From assembly GCA_000469685.2 (NCBI GenBank), contig LS997566.1, positions 5,177,845-5,241,844 on the forward strand: 64,000 bases of DNA, given 5' to 3'. The translations under genes and the position numbers were made by a program. Origin of the DNA: Haemonchus contortus. Its lineage: Eukaryota; Nematoda; Chromadorea; Rhabditida; Trichostrongylidae. Positions 1-12,395 of this stretch are shown piece by piece. Every line of letters begins with the position of its first letter. The stretch's first letter is position 1. Below the pieces are notes generated by a model that was not told the DNA's origin, made no database searches, and saw only the letters and a list, made by a program, of their open reading frames with translations.

Positions 1-528
1 GTTTTTTCAAATTTAGGGTGTAGCTGCAGCGGTAGACAGCTGATAACTGGTATCTCGAAGTAACTGATAACCGCTTACGCCGTTTCCGATCAGAGATCGC
101 ATAGCTTGATTAGGTGCCCCTTCCCGCATGTTTTAGGGGACTGATAACAGACCAAAAACTACCCATAGAACTGCCATTTTGTCGTTATCTCTTTCTACGG
201 GGCCTGAGAGAGCAAAAATCAACTTCGTGAGCCACTATGTAGTCCGAAAACTACTTCAGCTCAAAGAACTCAGTCATTCCGGTAGTGAAGAAGATGCTCT
301 CCTACTCTCTCTCATCGAACCTTCCCATCGAACCCCCAGTCTGAGGTAGATGGGGTGTGAGTTCATCAATCAGAGGTACTATTCGAAGAATTCGGGTTTG
401 AATAGAGAAACATGCCTTTCCTACTTTCTCCACGTACTGTCTCTGATGGGTAAAAGATGAGCAGTTTGTATGGGGCGGAGCTTACCCACACCATATTACC
501 CCAGCTCAGGTACTGGCTATTTTCTTAG
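1..528. other. Left edge without a supported gene
   Basis: No exon could be supported here. If the cathepsin B-like gene to the right were intact, its 5' exons (signal peptide, propeptide and the CGSCWA catalytic-cysteine exon) would lie here or further left. I see no CGSCWA-type block in any frame. A short stretch near 85-110 is reminiscent of the segment after the catalytic cysteine but is interrupted by stops. Confidence 0.5.
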
Positions 529-1534
529 GAGGACAGTACAGAAGGCTGTTCTCCGAGCTCTGTACCGCCGTCCTACTCTATCCTATCTTCTCTCAAGACC
601 CTTTCGAATAGAACTTCCTGAGGCTGCTCTTTTTACTCTGATTCTTGAGAAACCGATATTCTCAACTAAATCACCTATAGAAGTGGTACTTAAGAAGTCA
701 ATAGAGGTTACTACTATTAAATTTCATAGAAAGAAATGATAAGAAGCCATTGTTCAGGAGCTACCGCCTATGCCGTATCAAAGAAGGTGACTGATATCCA
801 AAAGGAAATCATGACCAATGGCCCAGTCGAGGTGTCCTACAATGTCTACGAGGACTTCGAGCACTACACTGGAGGAATCTACGTGGTTCGTTGAAGTTTA
901 GAGCAATCTCGAGAATGCCCCAAGGGACCTCACTCGATAGGCGTGGTCTAAAGATGAGCCATTAATTGAATATAAGCAGCGGGTCGTTTATTTATTTGAT
1001 AGATGGGATATTTATTTACTTAGTAGAACAGTAAACAAAATTTCAAATGAAGCATGTCATACTCAACACGGAAGTCCCTTAAAGTAAAAATAAAATAACA
1101 CCGGATTTTAGAAATAATGGATAATATGAGATAAATCGGTTCAAACGATGGCGTGTTTCACATTGGTTTGAGCGCAAATTTTCAGACCTACCGTGCCATG
1201 CAAGATCTGCCGTACACTTTCGGGCACACCGTAATTACCTATGCGAATTTTGAGTTTAATGCTTTCATTTTCAGCACACAGCCGGTGCACTTCTTGGAGG
1301 TCATGCCGTCAAAATGATCGGTTGGGGAACGGAAAATGGTACCCCATACTGGATCTGCTCCAACTCATGGAACTCTGACTGGGGAGAGAACGGTATGGGC
1401 AGCTGGGAGTTTCACCTCTACTCGAGATCAGTCAGGGCTGAATACTTTGCTTTTTAGGATTCTTCCGAATCATCCGAGGACTTGACGAATGTGGAATCGA
1501 ATCGGGCGTCGTCGCCGGAGAACCCAAGCTGTGA
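529..1534 (+). CDS. Cathepsin B-like cysteine protease, C-terminal half only
   Basis: Papain-family (C1A) cathepsin B-like protease, normally lysosomal or secreted; in blood-feeding nematodes such enzymes digest host protein in the gut. Three exons join in frame: 758-885 (contains [19 protein letters not shown]), 1275-1392 ([11 protein letters not shown] with the catalytic His, then [10 protein letters not shown] with the catalytic Asn), and 1458-1534 ([15 protein letters not shown], ending VAGEPKL and a TGA stop). Junctions carry GT..AG sites and phases agree. A fourth, weaker exon may begin at 529 after TTTTCTTAG ([14 protein letters not shown] resembles the occluding-loop GC.PY..PPC block), but it soon hits stops. 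The exon with the catalytic Cys is not found, so this is either a gene with unrecognised 5' exons or a truncated pseudogene. Family assignment is firm; functionality is doubtful. Confidence 0.85.
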
Positions 1535-2883
1535 ATAATGGCTCGTAGCCGTATTGTATAGATCTGAATGAAGAATTTCAATTGAATCGATCATTTTTTA
1601 CAATGGACCATACCGTAACTACCTCTGAAAAGATCCGCAGAAGCTCATAAGGCAAGATATATCAAACCATACCCTGTAGTCGCTAAGTAAATATAATAAA
1701 ATTACGGAAAAAGAAAAACTGAAAGATTTAACACACCAAGTAACAAACATTTTTGTAAAGCGTGAACAACAATTGGCTAGCTAAAACTAAACCATCATCT
1801 CATACACGGTCGAAGGTCTTTTTACTATCTATCACTGAGTATCGCTATATTGGGATGTTGTGCTTCTCGCTACTCATCGATGCTCAGCTGGCCAACCACA
1901 TAGGTTGATCGTAACTTATCCACGGGTAGTTATTTTGAAAGAGGGGGTGTAACGTTCCAATCTCATGATGCTCAGAGCTGAATGGTGAAAATCACAGCGG
2001 ATCTTTGCTAGTTGTCTCACACGCGCTATAAGTGCATTGATTCGGGTTCCCTGTGGGCGGGGCGAGCGGAGCATGGGCTGGCGGCTCTCATTAGATTGTA
2101 AGTGTTTGGGCTGGATGAACTTGATAGACAATGAAGTCACGATAACACTGGAACGAACTCGACGATCTCCGGTGGCATGGACGAGCTCACATGCAAACAT
2201 CTCATTAACGTTGCACCAAAGTACGCCTGCGAAATAGTATCGTAGATATCGTATCGTAGTATGACAGGGTAAATTGGAGTGAAAAAAAGTAAATTTATTA
2301 TTTTTTATGGATAAAAACATGTATTTTATCAGCCACTGCAATTACATTCCCTACGATGAAAGATGTCTTTTTGGCTCGACAATAAAGTATCGCTGACAAG
2401 GTAAGCAATGAAAAGCGTCAAGGGATGTGGGCACGATAAACTGACAGAATTTGGGGGAGGGGGAGGGGGGGGGGGGGGGTGCAATGGACCATTTAGGCGA
2501 AAAGGCATAGCATTGATCGATTTGAAATATTAATCAGTCCGAGTTACTGTCCACAAATAAGTCGAGGGCGGTGCAAACCCAGAGGGGCGGGAGTGCCTGG
2601 CCCTGCCCACTTGGCCGAATTGTCACGCCCGTGTCCAAGCAATCTTTGAATAGCAACGCCGAGTACAATGTAACTTCCGCTCTTCTACTTTTATCGTGCC
2701 TACCGCCCCTAAACAGCCATAGCATCCACGATGTCACACAAAAAAGAACCTACATAAACGTTTAAATACTCGCATTAAACTACCCAACAGCGAAAAACAT
2801 CATGTACGGAACTGGTAAGTGGTAAGATTTTTCTGGATGAAGGAACAGAAACTACTGACTAATCACTAAATGACTCTATTCAT
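1535..2883. other. Intergenic, convergent gene ends
   Basis: Lies between the 3' ends of the cathepsin B-like gene (+) and the DLAT gene (-). It holds the poly-G tract near 2453-2479 and overlapping open frames on both strands (1916-2341, 2534-2765) with no recognisable product and no good splice sites. No gene is supported. No clear AATAAA was seen immediately downstream of either stop. Confidence 0.5.
2453..2479. repeat. Poly-G tract
   Basis: A G-rich run (GGGGGAGGGGGAG followed by an unbroken run of about 14 G) in the 3' intergenic space. It may form a quadruplex and is a likely place for sequencing length error. Confidence 0.9.
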
Positions 2884-5800
2884 CTATAGAAGCATAGTGT
2901 GCGGTTTCTCCAGGAACTCTTTGAAATGACGTAACCAGGTCGCTCCAACTGCTCCATCGACAACACGATGATCGCACGACAGGGTTACCTTCATCACTTT
3001 AGTACTGCGGTACCTGAAAATACTACTGCAATCTGTATTGAAAAGTAAAGAATTGTGAAAATATGGGTCAAAAATCAAGAACTGATAAGCCTTTATTCCT
3101 GACTTTTTCGTACACGATTCCACTTGGCTTTTTCGTGTTTCCTTACTGCTACACTTCTAATTGTAGTAAATCGTCATTCAGCCACTCTAGCCGGAGGAAC
3201 TTACCCTTCATTTTCACATGGAACCATCTTTGTCTCTGCACCACCTACGGCTAGGATACACGATTGTGGAGGGTTGATGATTGCTGTGAAATCGGTGACG
3301 CTCCCGTACATGCCGAGGTTAGACACGGTGAATGTACCGCCCTGGAAGTTTTGAATTAATGAGACCTACTACGCGATGCCAAAAATGGCAGAACAGACCT
3401 GGAACTCGGCTGGCTGCAGTTTACCATCCCTGGCACGAGCAGCCAATTCCACAACTTCTGCCGAGATCGTAGCAAGGCCCTGAATTGATTGTTCAGAGAC
3501 ACAGCTCACAATAATTCTGAAGAATCTAGCTCAAGTGATACGATGGAAGTTGTGGTGCACAATATTGCAAAAACGGCGAAGAAAGAGCAAAAATCAGCCA
3601 AAAAAAGGCCTCAAAAAGCAGAAAGAAAGATGGTGGTGCGAGTATCATGTTCCTTGATCGTCTGAGTGTCTCCCATGTAAGCAAACTATTTCTGGGTATT
3701 CTAATTGGATAGTGCAACCTTAACAAGGCCTACAGAACACGTCCACTTTCGGATGTGTACGTCGGCCACGCAGGCTTCAAAGCTCTCTCAAACTCGTTTT
3801 CACCGTCACAATTACCGTCTATTAGTATACCGCCATCGATTATTAAAACCCTAATGATATGATCGACTGACTTACTTTTGCATGAGCGTTGAATACAATG
3901 GGGGTTATCAATCCTGATGGTGTGCTCACAGCTATGCTTACGTCCACGTTGTTGTTCTGTCGAATGAATGTGTCCATCCAGAAACTGTTCACTTCCGGCA
4001 CACGCAAGCACGCCAAGGCGGACGCCTAAAATGGTAGTAAAGGGGTGTTAAGGCATGGTAATCACAAAGGTTAACTATGTAATTGATGTGAAACCAAGAA
4101 AATAATGCGATCACTAACCTTGACAATGAAGTCATTAATGGAGATCTTTGTTGTACTACCAGTTCCTTGAGCAAGCAATTTATTCAGTTTCTCACGAACT
4201 CTAAAATGACAGCAACCTTCTTCAACAGTTTCATGTGCAGCTTAATTAGGTGGGGATGAGGTCTCCATTTGATTTTTTTAGTTTTTTTTTTTCTGATTTT
4301 AATTTTTCAAGGACATAGCAGTTCCCTGTGATGAATAAGGTACACCCTCTAGAAATAATTTCTTTCACATGTTGTTTTCCCATCCCTTCCAGTATGACCC
4401 CTGCGTTCTCACCTACTAGTCACCGCCGCACCTCTCCCTCTGACTTAGGAACCTCCGAGTAGGTATAAAAACCTTTGATACAGAAAAAAAGACGGAAGAG
4501 TTCGTGAATTCATCAAGTGAACCCTACACTCTTTGCAAATACGACCGGTTCCTCCCCAAACAGGTCAGTATCACTTCTTCTATGACTTCTATGGCAGGAG
4601 TTTGTGTCTGTTCTATGCTTTACCCCTCACCGACATCGAGATGCCATTCACAGATGCCCCTCAGAAGCGACGACCCTTTTCAAGCCAGACCGATTACCCT
4701 TTGATAAGTTTATAATGCATGAAAACCTACGTGAGCAATGCGTCGATATTGATTTCAGAAGTCAGGTAGTAATGTGGGATTGTGGTCTTGCTTGCCGTCA
4801 AACGTTTAGCAATAGTACTGCGCATTCCCGTAAGAGGAATGTCCTAAATAGAACTTATTTGTTGAAGAAACTGCAGAAAACCACTCAGGTATGGTGGATT
4901 CCTTGTGAGCTTACTTTGTACTCAGCTCCAGGAACTGCATGAGCAGCTGGACGTGGGGCTGCCGCCGCAGCTGCAGGCGCACCCGGCTGAGCATGAGCGA
5001 GATCGGCTGCGAGAACTCGTCCATCAGGACCGGAACCAGGAACTCCCTACAAAAAAAACAAAGTGTTGCTCGAAAATCGATGTACAAACTCCAAGTCCTT
5101 ACTTTGAGGTCTACACCAAGTTTTTCGGCAAGCTTCTTCGCAAGAGGAGTAGCTCCTACATGTCCAGCTGCGTGGGCAGGAGGGGATGGAGCTGGTGCAG
5201 CAACCTGGAGTTTTTTTCATAGAATATACCTGGCTCAGTACCAGAGTCTCTCCAGAACGGCTTCGTTCAAGTTATGGTCTGTTCCTAGAAATACAAAAGG
5301 CAGAACGTACTGGGGCAGGTGTTGGTGCAGCAGTTGCTGGTGGTGGTGGAGCTGGTGCACTGGGAGCTGAAGGAGGTGGTGGTTTTGGTATAACCGTAGC
5401 TCCGTCATCTTTGTAATCTTTGAAAGCTGCCACTTTGTCCTTGCTGTCAACCATAATGCAAAGCAACTGAAAAGGAGATATTCTTGCGAATGGAAAACCT
5501 TTGCAATGGTTAAACGCACCTTTCCTATGGGAACACCTTTCGTGCCTTCAGGAATGACAATTTTGGCAAGGAAACCTTCTTCAGGTGATTCGAAGCTGAT
5601 GACGGCCTTGTCAGTTTCGATATCACACAGAACATCACCTTCAGCTACTTCGTCTCCTTCTTGCTGAATTTCAAAAGCGTTTTCAAGCAAAATAGGCGTC
5701 GTAATTATCTATTCACACAAATTATTACTGATTATGTTAGTTTGTGTAGGTGTAATTTTGAAATTTACAGCTGTACACTCAAAAGTTTAGTCTATTTTAC

Positions 5801-8800
5801 GTTGTTACAAAGCGAAAATTCTTCTCTTCATCTAATGATGTCACGTGCAAACGAACCCTCGAGTACCTTATCCTATCGTTGTCCAGTTATCCTCTCAGGA
5901 CCTATTGTGGCACAAATCATGATCGCATGGCCATTCCTTCTCTGCCCCTTCCCTTTTCACGCAATCCTGCCCTTGCTCGTAAGTGTCTTTTGTTTTTTTG
6001 TTTTTTTGCAGTTCGATTATGTCTTGTATCGAAAGGTACTCTTTTGTTGTACTGTTTTTTTTTTGTTTTTTCATCTTTATTAGAGTGGCAACGTTTTTTG
6101 TGAGTTCTGGTATTTAACTTGATGCTATAGTATGAATGAAATAAATAAACAATTCGAGAAATACAATAATAAACGAGGAAGTGTGGACGAACCTTTCCCC
6201 AGCTGACTATTTTTGCAGTTTCCATGGTGGGTGATAGAGCAGGTACGGCGATATGGCTGCACGGTGGATAATCCCCTGAACAGAAAAATAAAAAGCTGAG
6301 TAGAGGTTCAGTCACTTTTCTGAAATATCTTTCAGTATCCAGACCTCTATTTAGAAATTGGCCTCGTATTTAATGTCTGAAGTGGGTCAGTATGGAGTAT
6401 ACAGGGTTGCTTCAAATCCATTTTCTTTCGTTCGAAATGATTTGCTCTGTTAAGTTTTGAAGACACAGTTCACTATAGAAACATTTTCTGCGATTCCCCT
6501 ATAGTATGAAGTCTCCGCCTTATACCATTACTTGCCGTTATAAGGTCGAAAAACGTCTTGTATAGGGCACAACAAAGGGCCAGAGATTGTATCGCGTGAA
6601 TGCCACAAACACAGTGGACGAGTTTCTACTGCGAAGTAGACTCTGCACTATCTCAAGGGACTCCTATGTGAAAAATTCAAACACCTCAAAATTATCGTGA
6701 ACTATGCCTTTGAAGATTCGTACATGACTCTCAGGAAGGCATCATAAAATCACGGGAGCACATTAGTTCCTAGGACGTTTTTAATGGAAAATCGTCGCAG
6801 ACAAGTGAGTTTATACTCATATCGTCACGATTAGAGCGCTCTTCACTGCAAATCTGTGGGTGAAACTATCCAGCTTCAGTAAGGAAGTAAAAGCGCTCAG
6901 TTCTTATTGATCAATTTTGCTCGTGACTCAGATTTTATCCGATAATGCATCCACTGGGAGAATATACGGTCCAGCAAATTTCACTGTTCTCGCCTCTGAC
7001 TTACCTCCAGAAGCAGCCGCTGCAGGAGCGGCTGGGGCTGGAGTTTCAGCTGCTGCTGGTGCTGCCGCCTCAGCTGCTGGCGCAGCCGGAGCTCCTGATC
7101 CATCGTCTTTAAAGTCTTTGAAAGCTGCCACGGCATCTTCGCTGTCAACAATAATGCAAAGCAACTGAAAAGTGTGTTGATAGCAGTAAGGAAAATTCAA
7201 TTCAAAATTTCGAGAAACAGACGCACTTTTCCTATGGGAACGTTCTTTGTTCCTTCAGGAATGACGATTTTGGCGAGGTAACCTTCCTCAGGCGCCTCAA
7301 ACCCCATGGTTGCCTTATCCGTTTCGATTTCACATAGAAGATCACCTTCACCGAGCTGCTCTCCTTCTTTCTGAATATCGTCAATGTTGATCCTATACTG
7401 TATGAGACGGGCACGGACAATTTGTTTATGTTAAACTTCTAAAACTGTGGATTTCCGGGTGTTCTTGCCTCCTAGTTCCTTATGAGCTCCTGTCAGTAGT
7501 TTCACCTTCTTTTTACAATACCATCTCACCCCCTTACCATATTGAAATGATAAAGTCCGCTCTTTATAAGAAGGCAGCTATGACTTCGAGCTTTTTCATT
7601 ATCACTTTTTATCAGCTATCAAAAATTTCTATTAATCCACCAACCTTCCCACGATCACAAGCCTCATTCACAGTTTCGAAACAGAAACTGGGTAAGGGTG
7701 GGTAAGAGTTTCCGCTGAGACACAAAAATATACCAACAGGCAATACTTAGCGCATGTGTTACGGGCTGGAACAACAGAAGTGAGTGAGAGGTGATGAATG
7801 TTATCCACGACTGCGCTGGTAGCACCTGTAGAGCGTTATGGCCAAGGCCGAAACGATTTGCGTAAAATGGGCATCTCAAAACGATTTTCTATCAATCCTT
7901 GGAGCAAATTGTGAAATCCTCTCCACTCTGAATGCCCCTTCCTATCTAAAAAAAAAGTGTTCTAAAAAAGGAGAAGCTTGTACGTTGATCCCATACTCCT
8001 TGTCATGAGCCCGTGACATAAGCTTGACCTTGCTTCTATCAGTTCCTTTGCCCATCGTGACGAGCGGATTGCCCACCACAACGACATAAGCATAGGTCAT
8101 TCTGAGCACTGCGGTTTTTGCCTATTGATTGTTTTTCCAGTGGAATCGGGGCGGAAAACACGAGTAGTTAGAGGCAAAGGATAGGGCATTATGGAACCAA
8201 GAGGCAACAACGACCGTTCATCTCGTTCATCAACAGTTCGCAAATAATTGATTGCTACTCAGTGTTCTTAGATAATGAATCAAACAAAATGTAAAAGAAT
8301 CGTTGTAACACACCTTCTGCCAACTGACTACGTTACCGGTTTCCATAGTAGGAGAGAGTGCAGGCAACGCAATACGTTTGTGTGGTGGGAGTTTGCCTTA
8401 AAAATGATTTTTGACATAACAAAGAATGAGAAAATATGGGTATACGAGTAAGGTGGATGGAAATAGGTGTGATGTGCGTCTGAGTGTGTGACCCTTAGGG
8501 AAAACCAAACCAAGGCGAAAAGGGATTCCGCCAAGATCTTATCCTTTTTTGGCTCTGAGGAGCTACCATATTTTGAATCTGAAACTTGTCTAGCTTCTTT
8601 AAAGTCCGATGCTCCAGCTTGGATCTCAAGTTGCCGGCAAAGAACGTCTATAGTTCGCAGAATAGTGCGTGCAGCCGTTTCTTTCGCTTCGACCACAAGG
8701 CCATATGAAGAAGGTAACCTAGCTATTTCAAATTCAACCTAGCTTTTTTAACCTCCATACTTTATTTACTGACGACAACGTCGTCAAGATCTGCAAAGCA

Positions 8801-9573
8801 TTGATGAAAACGTGGCCTACCGATCGCGCGCCAAACGCGGATATAAAAGATGCACGCAGAGGACAACGACACGATATTTTTTCTTGTTTTTTCTTTTGAT
8901 TGTTGTAGGTATTTTCTTTGTTGTTTTTACTAACGGGTTCAATTACCCAAGTCTGGGGTCTGGAAGTGTGTTATCGATAAACTTGGTGGTTACCGGCGTG
9001 TATCAGTGTGGGATTTGCTCAAGTATCGATTGAATACCTATTCTGTATTTCCTATCACTGAACCTTCATCATTTACTGTATGATTGTTAGACATCAGTTC
9101 AATTCTTGACGAGTCACTATCGTTGCCATTGCGTGGTGTTAGGGCAATATTTTTTCCGAGGGAGCTTACCTGAGCAGAATGATCTCGTGCCTTGAACGAC
9201 AGCTACAGGACGAAGTTCACATTTTGACAAATTACCGATCAGAGATGTGATATGTGAAGTGGATACGGGTCGGCTAGAATGATAGGATATTACATCACGT
9301 TGGTGATTCGTGGAAACTTCGATTCAACTGAGGCGGAAAGAATAACAGCTCCGTAAACCGTTGCTTTTGAAATACCACGTTTCCTTCCAGAGTCGGAATC
9401 GATCATTCTGTCTGGGATCCTCTTGCATTAATACTTTTTTCCACTGTCAAAAAATCGGGAAAACACCTTTGTGGGATGACACCAAGATTGACGGGGTTCA
9501 CCGCTGCAGCTGCTCCGTAACGAAGGCCGCCGATTGTTCGAATTCGGAATCCGCGAACCGGAATTGTAGACAT
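2884..9573 (-). CDS. dlat-1: Pyruvate dehydrogenase E2, dihydrolipoyl acetyltransferase (16 exons)
   Basis: E2 core of the mitochondrial pyruvate dehydrogenase complex; it moves the acetyl group from E1 via lipoyl-lysine to CoA. Exons, 5' to 3' on the minus strand: 9502-9573, 8567-8738, 8314-8396, 7227-7370, 7005-7164, 6193-6275, 5520-5663, 5311-5466, 5103-5204, 4915-5046, 4731-4843, 4119-4200, 3876-4025, 3399-3479, 3205-3341, 2884-3013. They sum to 1941 nt (646 aa plus stop) with all phases matching, close to the 647 aa of human DLAT. Domains: Arg-rich mitochondrial presequence ([20 protein letters not shown]); two lipoyl domains, each with ALSPTMET and an ETDKA lysine (about K128 and K257); Ala/Pro linkers; E3/E1-binding domain ([16 protein letters not shown], about 355-390); catalytic domain from [15 protein letters not shown] to DHRVVDG (H619, D623) and the end TMLL. 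Exon 2 (57 codons) fits by phase but has no counterpart I recognise in human E2, so it is the least certain part. Confidence 0.95.
6455..6713. mobile_element. Short MITE, family with GGCACAGTTCACGAT ends, in a DLAT intron
   Basis: The left end reads GAAGACACAGTTCACTATAG and the right end ATTATCGTGAACTATGCCTT, imperfect inverted copies of the ends of the elements at 50830-51547 and 62063-62726. About 260 bp, lying in the 729-bp intron between the two lipoyl domains of the DLAT gene. There is no coding capacity. Confidence 0.75.
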
Positions 9574-9578
9574 TTCAC

Positions 9579-9586
9579 CTAGAAAA
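9579..9586 (-). promoter_or_regulatory. Probable spliced-leader acceptor of the DLAT gene
   Basis: On the minus strand TTTTCTAG lies five bases upstream of the DLAT start codon (mature 5' end GTGAAATG). A polypyrimidine-AG site this close to an ATG, with no visible upstream exon, is the usual sign of spliced-leader trans-splicing in nematodes. Confidence 0.65.
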
Positions 9587-9599
9587 GGAGTTAATTTAC

Positions 9600-10209
9600 A
9601 AATATACCTGCCGTAATAACAAATAGTAAAGAACGTACCGTTTGGTAGAGTGTGAATATCTTTCTGCTGTTACGTCAAACTCCTTTCTGGGTGAACCACT
9701 CGGTCTGAATATTTGATATTTAGAGTTAAAATTCAGTTTTCGTCAGTAATTCAACAACTAGGAAAATAAGGAGTCGATGAACAGAACAACGGATTTAGGC
9801 TGTTTCACTTCGGCACTAATATTCAAAAAAGCAGGTTGAAATAGAATCGCACATGGAGTCATCAGTCAGTCAAGCGATCATTAGTCATTTAATCCGATCG
9901 GTGAAAAACTAGATCCCCTAAGGCGATGCCTAATGGGAGCTAAGGCCAACACAGAAAAAGGATTTTGTAATGAGATCTATGGTTCTAATGGTTATAATCC
10001 TATTACGAAGGAAAATTTTCGAATGGGTTTTTCGAGGGAACGGTAAACATGGCGGATAACGGAACTGGTTGGTGGTTTTTGACCTAATTCGACCGACTGA
10101 TTCTGCCTACGTAAGCGCTCGTTGCCCTACTAATTGTCTAACGAAATAGATTTTTCATTTTATTTGTAAATAATTTACTGAAATGCAGAATAAAGGCTCT
10201 ACGCTTTTC
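9600..10209. other. Upstream region of DLAT, no gene seen
   Basis: AT-rich DNA between the DLAT 5' end and the minus-strand candidate exons that start near 10.2 kb. No coding exon, tRNA or repeat with recognisable ends was seen. It should contain the DLAT promoter, but no core motif can be pointed to with confidence. Confidence 0.4.
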
Positions 10210-11968
10210 TCAAGGTCTCTTTGACAGAGTGAACCGACTCCGCTTATTGGCAATCGAATGTTTGTGAACATCTGTAGTTTTCTTATGAATCACTCCTATC
10301 TTACTCCTGTGAAAAGAAGAACTTTCAGAATGATTCGCTGTTTCCATCGGCTTTTTTCGGCCGCGAATCGATGACGGAGAAGTGGAATTATCTTCCAGCA
10401 ACCTTTGTAAACTTGACTTCTTATCAAGAGAACACTAATCCTGTTGACAATTTTTGGAGTCAGACTACGGACGATAAAGTTTTGGGTTGAAATATGAGGC
10501 GTATTGGATCCTAACGACCATGGCATTGACAATCGACTCAGCCAGCTTCAGCCCACATAAGTTTTTCAGTGCTACCCAGTGATGATTCGAAGAACTCGGA
10601 CAGAGACGGACAGTGTAAAGCCTCAACGTACTTTCAGAAGAAAAACAGACGAGCTGTTCAGCATTCTGTGGTTAAAGACTGAGAATAATTATTTGAAGCA
10701 AGTATTATTCAATTGAATACAGCTTATATCGACTAAAACTTTGACAGTTTCAACGGTAAATGAAGGAGCGTGGTACATGAAGTGAACAAAGTCCGCAAAA
10801 GACGTGACTTTTTTCTCGATACTTCTCATTGAATTTCAAAGGCGGTGGGCGTAATAAATGAGATCTACGAGAAGGCCACGAAAGTATAAAAAAACGGTCA
10901 GGTGGCGAAAGGACGAGAGCTAACCGAGCAACTTGTTCATCACCCGAAATCGACTGCACAACTAGGTTCTCTAGTACTCAATCAGTTCTGAGGGCTCACT
11001 CGCCACTGAGTCAGTTCATCTATACACGGATAATCGGATACGCCGCTTTAAAAGGAAATGAGAAAATTGATGAAGAAACTTCGACAAGATTGATCAAGTT
11101 GGTTTTATTAAAGAGATAGTTCGCTCCCATCACGCCCGTATGTGAAGATGTTGAACTGGGAAAATGTCCTTCCTCTGTTTCAATCACTAGAGGGAGTGAG
11201 TAATAAGTTTTGAGAAAATGTTCTGGATTTATAGTTGTAATGTTTTCTATTTTTATTCAATTCATGTGCGCAAGGCACATTTTCTGATAAATAAATAAAT
11301 ATGAAATACGTTGTTGACACTTCGACAAGAACGAGGTACGATCGATTGAGGAGTTCAAATATAAGAGCGCAAAAGGAAGTAGAACATTAGAGTAGGCTAA
11401 GTCGAAGCGACTTTCTAATTCTGTTTCGTCAGATGGATTCCCACTCGAAGCGAAGGTCAATTAGGACTTTTCAGGAATCAACATCGAGTGGCTGGATTAT
11501 TTATGAACTTGAAGGCTTTCCTGTTAATGAGCGTAGTCAATTTTTGGGCAGCTTAATATCCTAGGAAGGAGCAGCGTTAAGTGAAAATTCCTTGGATAAG
11601 ATTTTCTTGAGATTTGGCTTCATATCGAACGCAAAAGGAACAATAAAGGAAGTGATGTCAAAGTAATTATACTCGATGAATCTGAAGAGGAGGAATGAAG
11701 AGGAAAAACCTGATATTCAACAGTATCAAGTCACGTTGGTACTAGAGAACAGGGCAGTGAAGCTTTGTCGCTTATCGATTGCGAAGCATTTTACCCACCT
11801 GTCTAGAAATGCCAGAGGTGGATATAGCGTGCTCGGGGATCGATGAAGGCTCCGTGGAGGCAGATATCAATGAGGAATTTGGGATACGAGCAGCGGCGCT
11901 ATCCAAAAAGGAGGAGCTATCGAAGTGCATCGGTTTCAAACGATGTGCCAGCTCGGAGTTGAGATTTT
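10210..11968 (-). CDS. Unrecognised minus-strand exons (possible gene fragments)
   Basis: Three coding-like blocks, none recognised. (1) 10210-10434: after a TTAG acceptor, 74 codons that are basic and Ser-rich (starting CSLDKKSSLQRLLEDNS, ending TLSKRP, stop). (2) 11561-11681: after CTCCTCTTCAG, a 39-residue terminal exon (starting FIEYNYFDITSFIVPFAFD, ending NAAPS, stop). (3) about 11800-11968: a Ser-rich stretch (NLNSELAHRLKP, then ISASTEPSSIPEHA) ending SGISRQ before a GTGGGT donor. Their phases do not join simply, so they may be from more than one gene, or from a decayed one. Function unknown; evidence is only open frame plus splice-like borders. Confidence 0.3.
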
Positions 11969-12244
11969 TCTGTGCCACAAACGACGAACGTCACACACTT
12001 GCCCGGGATTGCTAAAAAGAATCGGGCAAATAATGGGTGTCACACCAGCTCGTAGATGTCGATGAGGCAATTTCATTGTCAAATAGAAAGCATTTCTTCC
12101 CGTCTGGCAATTAGCTGAATTCTGAATCCATCATCGAGGCAGATGAGTAATGAAAACATTCCATTTGGTCGTTATAGTGATAGCAACTAGGCATGTCAGG
12201 ACCGCCTTCATTCTTAAGAGGAGGATTCCTCATTCGTGATGACC

Positions 12245-12395
12245 TAGTCTTGCATAGTGCCGGTTGTGGCATCTCCTGGCCCAGCCAAATATAGACATCG
12301 ACGGCACGGAAGCCCGACATCGGCAAATTTGAGAAAAGCCGCGGTTCTCGTAGGGTAATAAGAAAAATAATATATTTTGAACAACTGAATTTCAC
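12245..12395 (-). CDS. Possible Cys-loop ion channel M3 segment (fragment)
   Basis: On the minus strand the translation SNLPMSGFRAVDVYIW matches the pattern before and into transmembrane helix 3 of nematode ligand-gated chloride/acetylcholine channels (consensus roughly NLPxVSYxKAxDVW). The expected hydrophobic rest of M3 is absent: the frame continues LGQEMPQPALCKTRSS and then a polar stretch. A strong GTAAGTAG donor near 12850 follows a block (CLTASFAFN) that could recall M2, but that exon is not open in the required frame. No M4 or Cys-loop was found. Best read as a decayed or chance similarity. Confidence 0.25.

Noticed and set aside
5235..5690. A 151-codon minus-strand ORF over DLAT
   Set aside because: It begins in the true lipoyl-2 exon and then runs through an intron and on in the wrong frame; the spliced model explains the sequence better.
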